The position numbers were made by a program, and so were the translations under genes. Below, in pieces: positions 53,080 through 62,194 of a stretch of 64,000 bases of DNA. Position 1 is the first letter of the stretch, and each line of letters opens with the position of its first letter. The notes under the pieces are model-generated. The model saw only the letters and a program-made list of their open reading frames with translations. It was not told the origin of the DNA and did not search any database. Source of the DNA: Paenibacillus periandrae (GTDB lineage Bacteria; Bacillota; Bacilli; Paenibacillales; NBRC-103111); NCBI RefSeq assembly GCF_022458865.1, contig NZ_JAJNMU010000013.1, positions 186,001 through 250,000 on the forward strand, read 5' to 3'.

Positions 53080-53188
53080 ACAATTTCAGCCCCTTTTCTC
53101 TTCCTATTTCTAACTGAAATCATTATAGACTGTAGAGGAAGGCGTCAGCGTACTACATTTTTATAATAAACATCAAATTATTGCTATA

Positions 53189-54796
53189 TTACTTTCCATA
53201 CTTGCTCGCATACACGTGAGGCGTTTCTCCGATATGCTCTTTGAACACTTTAATAAAGTAGCTATAGCTATTAAAGCCGACCTTTTGATAAATTTCTTTA
53301 ATCGAGCAGGCTCTCGTACGAATTAGCTGTGTGCTCCGTTCGATCCGGTAAGACGTTAAATATTCGGTGAAGGTCGTTTCGGTCTCCTCTTTAAACAGTC
53401 TGCTGAGATAAGATGGCGTGATCGTCAGCTGGTCGGCCGTTTCCTCCAGAGTGACTCCGTGCCGGTAATTCTGCTGGATTCTCTGAATAGCTTGAGCTAC
53501 ATAACGGGAATAACGGACAGACGTTTGGACCAGGCGCAGCTCGGCCAACAGCTTCCCAAATAATAGTTGAAGGTCGCGTTCGAGCTCCATCGCATTCTTC
53601 GGAGCAATCGGGCTGGCTTTCATTTCCTGAAAAATCCACTCCGAGTCCAGACCCGCTTTTTGTGCGATTTTGACGGCAAGCTGTATGAGCTCAGCACTGG
53701 CACGTGTACTCCCGCGAGAGAAAGCGACCTCATCTGCTGCGCAAGTCTTGGCGATAGCCCGGATAATCCGTGACATTTCTTCGGTATCGCAGGCTTCCGC
53801 GGCTGCAAGCAGTTCTTTTTCTTGGCTAATGGAGACGTAGGATACAGGAATCCCTCCCGCCCGTAATGCCTTTGGCGTATATCCCTGCAGTTCGTCCAGC
53901 TTAAGCTGCAGGCTGGCATACTGAGCCGATACCGATGTGAGTGAGCGGAACATGCCGGTTTGGACAAAAAGAGCCGCTGAATTAAAATACAGTTCAAGCG
54001 ATTTCCCCAGCCTTGCTTTTTTCGCTTCAATCCATTGAAGCAGATCGTTTTCACTTCGTTCGTTCTCCCTGGATAGCAGCACACCGAAGGATCCCCGCTC
54101 CAAATAAACGACGCAGCCTGCTTCCGCTATAATTTGCAAGGACATGTCAGTAACAGACCGAATAAACAAAGTCAGCTCCTGCTCGTTCATCCGCATATGC
54201 AGTACATCGAAATTCACCAGCTTCATCAACAGCAGTACGTGCACCTGGTCATCCCTTCCATAGGGGAGGTCCTTAAAATACTCATGATATTTATTCTGCT
54301 CAGCGGTCGTACCGGCACCGATTAACAGTTCTTTAAGATAGCTTTGACTAACCGCAGGACCAGCAGCCTCCCATTTCAAGCGCTCCCGCTGGCGGTCGTT
54401 GTGCTGCTTATGCTCAACCTGCAGCTTCGCCTTAACCTTCTCCAGCACATGAATGAGTGTGTCTGCTGAAAGCCGGTGCTTCAGTAAATAGTCCATGGCA
54501 CCAAAATGCAATGATCCTCGAACGTAATCATAGGAATCGTAGCTGCTGAGGGCTATGATTCTTATTTGAGGATAGCGCTCGGATAAGTGACGAATTAGCT
54601 CGATACCGTCCATCCCGGGCATATTCATATCAACAATCATCAAATGAGGGTTTATTTCCCTAACGAGCTGAAGTGCTTCCAATCCGTCTCCCGCTTCAGC
54701 GCATAATGTAAAACCACATTGTTCCCAATCAATAATGGACCTTAGGTGGTTGCGAACAAGCAGTTCGTCATCAACGGCTATGACTTTCAATAACAT
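53189..54796 (-). CDS. YesN-type AraC response regulator (second module)
   Basis: 535 residues. The receiver domain has VDDE and phosphoacceptor D56 (IVDMNMPGMDG). The C-terminal AraC domain includes ADQLTITPSYLSRLFKEETE and YQKVGFNSYSYFIKVFKEHIGETPHVY. The start overlaps the end of the kinase gene by 26 bases. It is a paralogue of the regulator at 37708 with the same length within one residue. It likely activates the lipoprotein operon at 53079, whose promoter has a TATAAT but no good -35. Confidence 0.95.
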   Translation of the reverse strand: MLLKVIAVDDELLVRNHLRSIIDWEQCGFTLCAEAGDGLEALQLVREINPHLMIVDMNMPGMDGIELIRHLSERYPQIRIIALSSYDSYDYVRGSLHFGAMDYLLKHRLSADTLIHVLEKVKAKLQVEHKQHNDRQRERLKWEAAGPAVSQSYLKELLIGAGTTAEQNKYHEYFKDLPYGRDDQVHVLLLMKLVNFDVLHMRMNEQELTLFIRSVTDMSLQIIAEAGCVVYLERGSFGVLLSRENERSENDLLQWIEAKKARLGKSLELYFNSAALFVQTGMFRSLTSVSAQYASLQLKLDELQGYTPKALRAGGIPVSYVSISQEKELLAAAEACDTEEMSRIIRAIAKTCAADEVAFSRGSTRASAELIQLAVKIAQKAGLDSEWIFQEMKASPIAPKNAMELERDLQLLFGKLLAELRLVQTSVRYSRYVAQAIQRIQQNYRHGVTLEETADQLTITPSYLSRLFKEETETTFTEYLTSYRIERSTQLIRTRACSIKEIYQKVGFNSYSYFIKVFKEHIGETPHVYASKYGK

Positions 54797-56531
54797 GGCT
54801 TTGCTCCCTTCTCACTTGGGGAATTGTAATTTCTACTGTCGTAAACACCCCGACTTGACTGTATACCTTTAGCCCATAAGGCTCACCGAAGGTAAGCTGC
54901 AGCCGCTCCCTTATATTACTAAGTCCTATGCCCCCGGATTGACCGGGGTCTGCATGTCCATGATGATTACATAGCCCTTCAAGTAGATCAGCGGATATGC
55001 CGATCCCATCATCCGTTACGCTAAGCCTAAGTTGTTCCGGTCCGTCGCAATATACCCGAATCGATATGGTGCCTTCCTGATCTGTAGTCGCGAGACCATG
55101 ATTCATCGCATTTTCGACTATTGGCTGCACAATCAACTTCGGGATGAGACAATCTAATGCCTCGTCCTCTACCTTTACGTTCACCGTAATCCGATCTAAA
55201 AATTTATATCGCTGGATGCGCACATAACGTTCCACCTGCTCAAGCTCCTCCTGGACCAGAATCATCTCGCGTTTCGGATCGATGGCAAATCGCATCAGCT
55301 CAATCAGGGAACCAGAGATTTCCTCGATATTGGCTGCATGCTGTATCCGTGCCAAATATTTGATCGTATTCAACGTGTTATATAAAAAATGCGGCTTGAT
55401 CTGAGCCTGTAGTGCTCGATATTCGGCTTCACGCCGCTCGCGCTCCTCAGACTTGACCTTATGCAGCAGCTCCTGAACATGATCCATCATGGAGACGAAC
55501 ATTTCACTAAGCTGGCCGATTTCGTCGTCATTCTTGATCCGGGGCCTTGCATTGATATGTCCCTCCCTAACGAGCTTCATGGCGCTATGCAACCGCTTTA
55601 TATTTTTGGCCATCTGTTTAGAGAGGAAAATGGAGATGAGCAAAACGGCAATAAGCACGACAACTGCCATTGTAATCGTCTGACTTCTGATGCTGTTCAC
55701 CTCGCTCAATAACACATTTAACGGTACCATCGCAATAGTTGACCAGCCGGTATATGCCGATTGGAACTGCACGACCAAATACGACCGGTTCTCCATTACG
55801 AGCTTGCTGCTTTTCCATTGACCAGGAACTGCCCCGGAAAGCAGGGAGATTAGCTCCTTATCCTGAAGCTGAGTACGTATTCTCTCAGATCTGGAATCAT
55901 AAATAATGGTTCCGCTTTCATTTATGACTGAAACAACCGTTTCCGATAACGGCTCGATGTCGTAAACCTGCTTGACGAGATTTGGATCAAAATCGACAAT
56001 ACATAGTCCGATTAGATCCCCATTTGACAGCACAGGACGTACAAGCATGATCCGCCCGTTGCCGGATGGATCAAAGAGCAGATGCCTCCGATTCTCGCGG
56101 ATGCGCGGGTCCCCCCAAAGCGATTTTACAAATTCTGGATTCCCCCTGCGGTTGCCGGTATAGTATACCAAATCTCCCTTGCCGATAACGGTGATCTGCT
56201 GCACGTAATTTTTGAAGGCAGTCATGGAGCTTAGAAACTCCTCTACTGCTTTCTTTTCCTTAAACCATTCCAGCGTGGGTGCCTCCGTCTGACTCAGGAG
56301 ACTTTGATGAATTAAATCCCGAATCACTATGGCTTTGGCCATATTATCGACCTCCTCGACCATCGACTGCAGGTTCGTATTCGCCCCCTGGATACGGTCT
56401 GAAATATAGGAAGTCGCGTTACGCTCAATGACCTTGGCTGAATTGTAGTAAGAGCTATAGGCAATCGGGATAATTGCAAGAAGAACAGCCAATCCGAAAG
56501 CGGTGAACATCTTTCCTTGGATCGTTTTCAC
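54771..56531 (-). CDS. YesM-type sensor histidine kinase (second module)
   Basis: 586 residues from GTG 56531, with GGGAGGG about nine bases upstream. Spans near 8-28 and 290-310 bound the dCache-like sensor domain. A HAMP segment follows, then phosphoacceptor H381 (KPHFLYNTLN), N-box QPIVENAMNHG, and G-boxes DDGIGI and GGIGLSNIRERL. Outer domain sequence differs clearly from that of the first module, in line with a different signal. It is at the head of the second module and its end overlaps the regulator gene. Confidence 0.95.
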   Translation of the reverse strand: MKTIQGKMFTAFGLAVLLAIIPIAYSSYYNSAKVIERNATSYISDRIQGANTNLQSMVEEVDNMAKAIVIRDLIHQSLLSQTEAPTLEWFKEKKAVEEFLSSMTAFKNYVQQITVIGKGDLVYYTGNRRGNPEFVKSLWGDPRIRENRRHLLFDPSGNGRIMLVRPVLSNGDLIGLCIVDFDPNLVKQVYDIEPLSETVVSVINESGTIIYDSRSERIRTQLQDKELISLLSGAVPGQWKSSKLVMENRSYLVVQFQSAYTGWSTIAMVPLNVLLSEVNSIRSQTITMAVVVLIAVLLISIFLSKQMAKNIKRLHSAMKLVREGHINARPRIKNDDEIGQLSEMFVSMMDHVQELLHKVKSEERERREAEYRALQAQIKPHFLYNTLNTIKYLARIQHAANIEEISGSLIELMRFAIDPKREMILVQEELEQVERYVRIQRYKFLDRITVNVKVEDEALDCLIPKLIVQPIVENAMNHGLATTDQEGTISIRVYCDGPEQLRLSVTDDGIGISADLLEGLCNHHGHADPGQSGGIGLSNIRERLQLTFGEPYGLKVYSQVGVFTTVEITIPQVRREQSHVIESHSR

Positions 56532-56884
56532 TAATGACGCCCTCCCATGAAGGTATGATTGTTTAGGGATATAATTCTTTATAGTAGGTTATTGTATCAC
56601 AAAAAAATTTCTAGACTATTCCTAATATTGTTGCTGTTGAAAGAATACATTTGATTAATCACTCAGAAAAAGATAATCAACAAGCCAAAACTACAGTAAT
56701 ATTAAACAGTTACCTGAACGTTCCCTAGAAGTCGTTTTCAACAAAGAAAAAGACAGATGAGAGCTTGTTGAGCTCCTAACTGTCTAATTCATTCCATGGT
56801 ATACGTCTTCAATAAGGTACGATATGATTTGTACTTTTCAGAAAGCATGATCAGGGCTTTTGGGGAGCTTATCATTAAATGGAC
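56532..56884. other. gene-free stretch upstream of the second sensor kinase
   Basis: 353 bases. It holds the terminator of the leftward TM2 operon (56744-56785) and, on the left, the AT-rich promoter region of the kinase gene. No cre-like sequence was found here, unlike at 41115. No coding sequence was seen. Confidence 0.35.
56744..56785 (-). terminator. Rho-independent terminator of the SPFH-TM2 operon
   Basis: Minus strand: AGACAG and CTGTCT form the base, GAGCT and AGCTC the top of the stem with unpaired bases between, and TTTTTC follows. It is about 100 bases after the TM2 stop. Confidence 0.65.
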
Positions 56885-57361
56885 TTAGATCCTCTTTCCA
56901 TATTTCCTGTTGAATGACTGGTCACTCGACGTAAGGTAAACAATCCCTTCAACTAGACCGATGATTGACGGGATTCCTGTCCAACAAAAAAGTAAATACA
57001 CGATGCCCAATACTACATTATCCAAATAAAAATGGTGTACCCCCAAGCCCCCAAGTAAAATGGCAAGGATGCCGGCAGTTGACTTGCTTTTGTTGGAAAC
57101 ATATATGTTGCTATTCATATTGTTCATATTGTTCATATTGTTCATATTGTTCATGTTGTTCATATTGTTCATGTTAGGGTTATTCATATTGTTCATGTTG
57201 AGCCCAGCCGGCACGGTTTCCACTTGCCCGGAGGGATTTGGAGTTTGCTGCCGATTTGAAAATTGAGGCTGGCTAACAGAGATGTTTTCTCCACAATATT
57301 TACACTCTGTTACATTGGGGCCGACCGGAGCTCCACATGCTGGGCAGTTATTTGTGCTCAT
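56885..57361 (-). CDS. TM2 domain protein with zinc ribbon and Asn-Asn-Met repeats
   Basis: 158 residues. An N-terminal zinc ribbon (CPACGAPVGPNVTECKYCGE) is followed by a Pro/Gln-rich linker, then about ten tandem N-N-M units (about residues 55-83), then a TM2 domain (TAGILAILLGGLGVHHFYLDN and a second span VYLLFCWTGIPSIIGLVEGI). TM2 proteins are small membrane proteins of uncertain role. The gene is the last of an operon with a membrane protein and an SPFH protein. The tandem repeat makes its linker length prone to change. Confidence 0.9.
   Translation of the reverse strand: MSTNNCPACGAPVGPNVTECKYCGENISVSQPQFSNRQQTPNPSGQVETVPAGLNMNNMNNPNMNNMNNMNNMNNMNNMNNMNSNIYVSNKSKSTAGILAILLGGLGVHHFYLDNVVLGIVYLLFCWTGIPSIIGLVEGIVYLTSSDQSFNRKYGKRI
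57113..57199 (-). repeat. tandem 9-base repeat encoding Asn-Asn-Met
   Basis: On the plus strand a unit TTCATATTG (with occasional TTCATGTTG) is repeated in tandem about six times at 57113-57170 and resumes after a short break to 57199. Unit length is a multiple of three, so gain or loss of copies keeps the frame. Confidence 0.9.
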
Positions 57362-57385
57362 AAGAACATCTCCTATCTATTATTA

Positions 57386-58126
57386 CTACCTTACATTTAA
57401 TACTTCCCTGTTGACAATAAGTGCTCGGGTTTCATCAATCAGCCTTTGAATATCAACCCTATTTTTAACTAATGTATTAGGACGCATATATAATTGCAAG
57501 TAATCCAAATTGCTCCGGATTGTATTTTCGAGTTCAAGAACTGCGCTGTTTCCAGTAATTCTTCCAAAAGGAGTTGAAGCATGAATCCGCTCTTTTAACG
57601 CTTTGAATGAATGAATAATGGGCAAGATTCCCTCGACATGTTGTTCTGCGGTAAGCGAGGCTTCAATATACATTAGCTGCATATGGATGGATGTCTTATT
57701 CGACTGCTCCAATTCCACCTGGTACTCATTATCTGACTCACGCTTGGAAAAAAATAATAAAACGGAAAGCACACCGATGACAGCCGCCAAAGCAAGCAAT
57801 TCCCAACCTATGTACCACACCGTGCTTCCAACAATAAACCATACAGAAATGAGATTAGAAAGAGCCAAATACATGATGGATACGGTAATAGTCGCTATTG
57901 GATAAACAATACCTGTTCCCCTTGACAATAATCTTGGAAAAATTACAGAAGCACTGAACAAACTTAGTCCTATCAGCAAAACCACGGACATAAAAGCTAG
58001 TTTTACAGGCGCAAGAAACAACAAACCGGAGAACAACCTAATAAAGATCACGATAACCGCAATGCCAAAAACCAGAACCCCCAACAATTTAAGCGATCTG
58101 GCCAATGAAAAATTGAAATTACTCAT
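57386..58126 (-). CDS. membrane protein of unknown function between SPFH and TM2 genes
   Basis: 246 residues from ATG 58126, seven bases after GGAGG; ATG 58132 overlaps the upstream stop and is too close. Four hydrophobic segments occupy about residues 13-135 (LGVLVFGIAVIVIFIRLF, LAFMSVVLLIGLSLFSASVI, IVYPIATITVSIMYLALSNL, ELLALAAVIGVLSVLLFF). The rest, about 110 residues, is cytoplasmic and helical (SIHMQLMYIEASLTAEQHVE, LELENTIRSNLDYLQLYM). I do not recognise the family. It lies two bases after the SPFH stop and 24 bases before the TM2 gene. Confidence 0.75.
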   Translation of the reverse strand: MSNFNFSLARSLKLLGVLVFGIAVIVIFIRLFSGLLFLAPVKLAFMSVVLLIGLSLFSASVIFPRLLSRGTGIVYPIATITVSIMYLALSNLISVWFIVGSTVWYIGWELLALAAVIGVLSVLLFFSKRESDNEYQVELEQSNKTSIHMQLMYIEASLTAEQHVEGILPIIHSFKALKERIHASTPFGRITGNSAVLELENTIRSNLDYLQLYMRPNTLVKNRVDIQRLIDETRALIVNREVLNVR

Positions 58127-58128
58127 CC

Positions 58129-59274
58129 TCATTCCTCCAATTTAGTGCCGCAATCTGAACAGAACTTGGTTCCAGGCTTATTATCGGTATGGCATCCGGG
58201 ACAAGTTTTATGCAGCATCGATTTGCCGCAGTTTGAACAAAACTTGGCATTCTCATCCACTGCAGTGCCGCAGGAGTAGCAGTCGATTTGGGCCGTTACA
58301 AGCTTTTCTCCACAGCTGCAGCAGAATTTAGCTCCTGACTCATTCATTTCCCCGCACTTTTTACATGCTAGTCCTTTAACGGGACTTTTCATCACATTAC
58401 CTGCCGTATTGGAAAATAAGTTCCCCATCGCCAGACCCGCTCCAGCACCAAGACCTAAGCCCATACCTGCCGCAGCCATACTTCCTCCACCTTCATTGCC
58501 AGCCGCAGTTTCCATGACATCAAATGAGCGTTTAACCTGATAACGATTATCTCCTATAATGTCGAAAGCGGCCTTTTCACCCAATATTTTATTGATCGCA
58601 TCAAAATCCTCATCTGGAAAATTAATCGACGACAAATTGAAATTAACGATTTGAATTCCATAACGTTCGAACTCACCGGAAAGACTTTCTAGAGAGGTCT
58701 CTGATATTTCCTCCAACCGCGGGGCTATTTCAAGTACAGATATTTTTTGGTTAATAATGGTATCTGCGATAATTGTTTTTACCTTAGTCACAGTAACACC
58801 TTTGAAAAAGTTCATTATTGTATCGTACTTAACGATCTGATCATCGCCAACAGCACCTATAAGCTCTGTTAAAAATACACGGTAATCCGTAATTTTAATT
58901 CCAAATTGTCCGAACGCGCGTACTCTCATCCTGACTGAATATTTGGGGTCGATTAAACTGATCGGATCATTTGTTCCCCAGAAAACGTCAAGCTTCACGG
59001 TTTTGTTTATAAAAAATACTTCTGCAGTGAAAGGAGTCCGGCCACCAAAAGGAATATTAATTAAGGATTGCAAAATGGGGATATTGGGGGCGTTAAGCGT
59101 ATAGGTACCTGCTGAAAAATAGTCGAGCGCTTTGCCTCCTCTAACAAACACAGCAATTTGGCCTTCACCGACAATAAGCTGTGTACCATAAACAAAGCTT
59201 TCACCAGGATACCGATAAACCAGCCAGTTACGGTTGGCTATTCCATTAAATTTTATGACATCAATAATTGCCAA
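58129..59274 (-). CDS. ydjI: SPFH-domain protein with three C-terminal zinc ribbons, YdjI-like
   Basis: 381 residues from TTG 59274, with AGGAGTGAG upstream. Residues 25-240 are an SPFH/virion-core-like domain (QLIVGEGQIAVFVRGGKALD, then VTVTKVKTIIADTIINQKIS). A Gly/Ala-rich linker (about 262-292) follows, then three zinc ribbons: CKKCGEMNESGAKFCCSCG, CYSCGTAVDENAKFCSNCG and CPGCHTDNKPGTKFCSDCG. Bacillus subtilis YdjI has the same kind of SPFH part and works near PspA in the envelope stress response. No pspA gene is present here; the partners are a membrane protein and a TM2 protein. Confidence 0.85.
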   Translation of the reverse strand: MAIIDVIKFNGIANRNWLVYRYPGESFVYGTQLIVGEGQIAVFVRGGKALDYFSAGTYTLNAPNIPILQSLINIPFGGRTPFTAEVFFINKTVKLDVFWGTNDPISLIDPKYSVRMRVRAFGQFGIKITDYRVFLTELIGAVGDDQIVKYDTIMNFFKGVTVTKVKTIIADTIINQKISVLEIAPRLEEISETSLESLSGEFERYGIQIVNFNLSSINFPDEDFDAINKILGEKAAFDIIGDNRYQVKRSFDVMETAAGNEGGGSMAAAGMGLGLGAGAGLAMGNLFSNTAGNVMKSPVKGLACKKCGEMNESGAKFCCSCGEKLVTAQIDCYSCGTAVDENAKFCSNCGKSMLHKTCPGCHTDNKPGTKFCSDCGTKLEE

Positions 59275-59426
59275 AATTATCTCACTCCTACTTTGCCGCT
59301 TCCAAACTTTGTCACCTAATTGTATTACACCTCACCTCTTTTAATCAATTATTAATTTCATTAAATGTAAGATGTTAGTGTTTGAAACACGACTATTTGT
59401 CCTTTTGCTTCAGCCGCATTCCACGC

Positions 59427-59459
59427 AAAAGAGGCCAGTCCGCTGAATAGGAACTGACC
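59427..59459 (-). terminator. terminator of the SLH surface-protein gene
   Basis: Minus strand: GGTCAGTTCC and GGACTGGCC pair with two wobble pairs around TATTCAGC, followed by TCTTTT. It lies about 25 bases after the stop. Confidence 0.6.
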
Positions 59460-59482
59460 CTTTTGTAACGATTCGGTTTAGG

Positions 59483-62194
59483 TTAAGGCTTGCTGTTCGG
59501 CGAATGGACTCGTAGAGCATACGTAGCCTTATCAGTTCTAACAAATACGTTGATATCATCAGGCTGCAGCGGATCGGAGACCAGCTTGAAATGTCCGCTG
59601 CTATCCACATGTACCGTATAGGTTTGCAGGAGCTTCCCATCCCCAGCCAAATTAACCACTTTATCCAGTTGGATCGGCACGTCTTTACCTTCGTAATTCT
59701 TAAGCGTTCCCTCCACCGTGATCGTATTATCCTTATTATAGGTCGCGGTGATTGTTCCATTCACAGCTACATTCCGCTGCTCCGCCACCTGCGGAATTGC
59801 CGGTGTCTGGGCTGCAGCCGGTTTGCTTCCTTCGGCGGGCTGAGTAGGCTTGACAGGTAGTACAGCGTTTAAAGATGGCAGCTGCTCCTTGGGACTCGGG
59901 GCAGTCGGACGGGACTTTAGCTCCTTCATCAGCGGACGCATATTTTTAATGAATTGCAATGCTTCCGCTCGCGTCAAATTATCATTCCCCAAGTACCCCT
60001 CAATACTGCGCCCGCTTTTGCCGGTTGAGTACCCTTTTGCAAGCAAATATTGAATAGCGTCATTGTTAGAGTAGTAGTACCCGTCTGCCCCTGTAATCAG
60101 TTCGGCTACAGCTAAACGACTCATTGCTTTATTTCTGAGCTTGTTATCTGTGTATCCTTGAAGTGCGCCGTTCAATGATTTGGCATGTAGATACCACGGA
60201 TCGGCCCAATGCTTACCTTCGATATCCTTGCCTGTTTCTTCCTTGACACTGACACCGTAAGCCCGAAACAGCATGGCCGCAAACTCGGCTTCTGACACAT
60301 CATGATCAGGCCGAAAGGTTCCGTCCTCAAATCCATTGATCATATTTTGTTGGATTGCCCACCGAATCGTCTCTGCGGCCCAATACGTCACGTCCACATC
60401 CTTGAACGGCAAAGGATTGGAGCTCGACTGAGAGCCTGTGCCCATGTTGGGTGCCTGGACGGTTACTTTGATTGTGGCCTTCAAGCCTTGATAGCTGACT
60501 TCGATTTCAGTGTCCTCTGTAGCGGAAATCGCCGTAATACGTCCCCCCTCCACTTTGACTTGATTCGGATTCGAGGAGCTCCATTGAGCTTTGTCACTCA
60601 CATCTTCCGTTGTACGATCATCGTTAAGCAATGCAGCCTTAACACGAACCGATTCATCAACCTTGAGCGTCAGCGACTGCGGGTCAGTAGACAAACTAAG
60701 GAATCCGGCTTGCTTCGTTATAAAAGACCATGTTTTATTGATTGGTGTCGTTATGTTATTGTGGACCACATCAGCCTCAATATGTACGGTATAGGTCATA
60801 TTTCCCTCAAGCGGGTCCTTCGGAATCAGAAAAATAAAGTTTTTGTCCCCGGAGGCCAAATTCGATTCATCCGTATGGTAATAAGGAATTTCATTGCCGT
60901 TCTTATCCTTAATGGCAGCTGATTTAAATACCAAATTCCCGGCGAGAGGTCCATTCGAGATGGAGATCGGATATCCAACAACTGTGTTTTCTTTGGCATG
61001 AGGCCTTAGCGGATTCGGAAATTCAGCTGCGAACCAGCTCCGCGGAACATCCGTTTGATTCGGATACGGATAGTAGACCTGAGACAGGCTGTATTTATCC
61101 TCATCCACATTCGTACTGCCCGGATTAATGACTGTACTGAGTCCTGGGCCCTCTACATTAATACCGACTCCTACTTCTGAATAATTCGGATCCAATAGAA
61201 CGATCCGGTGATAAGGGGCATCAAGCAGCGACCGAACCGCAGCATTATTGTCATTGGCCATGAAGGCAATGGTTTCCCCTGATTGAAAGAAAGCTCCCCA
61301 TTGGGAATTAATGTAACCGAAAGCCAGCATCCGCTCTTGCGGTGAAATCCCGGTAAAGCCCGTTTGACCCGCCTGCTCATTATGAGCATCAAGGCCCATT
61401 GCGAGAATTTGCTGTTGACTGAAGGAATTCAAATAATTGCTGTGCGCCTGCGAGGCTTTATCGAGCTTGTCGTTCTGCTGAAGCGGTTGGACTCCAACAG
61501 CTTGTCTTATTTCATTAAGGTATCGGATCGCTGATTCCTTCTGCTGGTTAATAAGAGACAGGCTTTTGCCGCTGAATGGATCCGTACTGTTACTGACAAA
61601 CACAGTGGCCGTAGCTTGCATCGTACCGAAGACGGCTGTAATCGTTGTTTTCCCCTGCTTACGGGCTGTGATGCCGCTCGGGCTTACAGTGGCGATGTCA
61701 GGGTCAGAGGAGGAATACGTCGCCTTATCTGTAACGGTAATCGTATGGTAATTGTATCCACCCTTTAATGTAAAGGTACGCGTCTCCCCTGTATGTAATG
61801 AATAATTGGGCGTGTCAAACGACAGATTCATCGGACTTAACACCTCGAAGGTCTTCGTGCCTGACACTCCGCCATACACAGCAGTGATGATCGTACTGCC
61901 AAATAGATTGCCGGTAGCGGTCCCATCGGCCGTCATCGTTCCGACGTTCGGGTTGCTGGAAGAGTAGCTGGCAGATGCCGTAACGTCCTTCTCCGTACCA
62001 TCGTCCATTGTAGCTAGTACCTTGTATCGCACCGGAATGCTGTAAGGCAATCCTCCGGCACCATAATACTGGTTGTTAACAGGATTTTCCTCAATCCGAA
62101 TGTACGTAACATTGGCAGCCTCGGCGAGCGAGGACGAGACAATAAGTCCGAAACAAACGAATAAGATCATAAAGCTTTTCATAAATGTCCTCAA
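59483..62194 (-). CDS. large surface protein with Ig-like, CAP and SLH domains
   Basis: 903 residues from TTG 62194, nine bases after GAGGAG; ATG 62182 in frame lacks a site of its own. A signal peptide covers about 1-27. Two Big2-like Ig domains (28-120, 120-202) come first, then a CAP/SCP domain (about 215-350; LNEIRQAVGVQPL, HNEQAGQTGF, HRIVLLDPNYSEVGVGI), a Big5-like domain (365-490), another Big2 (495-580), and three SLH repeats (about 588-770; KDVDVTYWAAETIRWAIQQN, WADPWYLHAK, LTRAEALQFIKNM). A Pro-rich linker and a final beta domain end it. The SLH part should tether it to wall polymers. CAP function in bacteria is largely unknown. Confidence 0.92.
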   Translation of the reverse strand: MRTFMKSFMILFVCFGLIVSSSLAEAANVTYIRIEENPVNNQYYGAGGLPYSIPVRYKVLATMDDGTEKDVTASASYSSSNPNVGTMTADGTATGNLFGSTIITAVYGGVSGTKTFEVLSPMNLSFDTPNYSLHTGETRTFTLKGGYNYHTITVTDKATYSSSDPDIATVSPSGITARKQGKTTITAVFGTMQATATVFVSNSTDPFSGKSLSLINQQKESAIRYLNEIRQAVGVQPLQQNDKLDKASQAHSNYLNSFSQQQILAMGLDAHNEQAGQTGFTGISPQERMLAFGYINSQWGAFFQSGETIAFMANDNNAAVRSLLDAPYHRIVLLDPNYSEVGVGINVEGPGLSTVINPGSTNVDEDKYSLSQVYYPYPNQTDVPRSWFAAEFPNPLRPHAKENTVVGYPISISNGPLAGNLVFKSAAIKDKNGNEIPYYHTDESNLASGDKNFIFLIPKDPLEGNMTYTVHIEADVVHNNITTPINKTWSFITKQAGFLSLSTDPQSLTLKVDESVRVKAALLNDDRTTEDVSDKAQWSSSNPNQVKVEGGRITAISATEDTEIEVSYQGLKATIKVTVQAPNMGTGSQSSSNPLPFKDVDVTYWAAETIRWAIQQNMINGFEDGTFRPDHDVSEAEFAAMLFRAYGVSVKEETGKDIEGKHWADPWYLHAKSLNGALQGYTDNKLRNKAMSRLAVAELITGADGYYYSNNDAIQYLLAKGYSTGKSGRSIEGYLGNDNLTRAEALQFIKNMRPLMKELKSRPTAPSPKEQLPSLNAVLPVKPTQPAEGSKPAAAQTPAIPQVAEQRNVAVNGTITATYNKDNTITVEGTLKNYEGKDVPIQLDKVVNLAGDGKLLQTYTVHVDSSGHFKLVSDPLQPDDINVFVRTDKATYALRVHSPNSKP

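Noticed and set aside
57113..57199. Tandem repeats as a possible CRISPR array
   Set aside because: Units are nine bases with no spacers, lie in frame inside a coding sequence and translate to Asn-Asn-Met.
59410..59760. 116-codon reading on the minus strand at the end of the SLH gene
   Set aside because: It overlaps the terminator and the SLH frame; its composition is Arg/Ser-rich as in a shadow frame.
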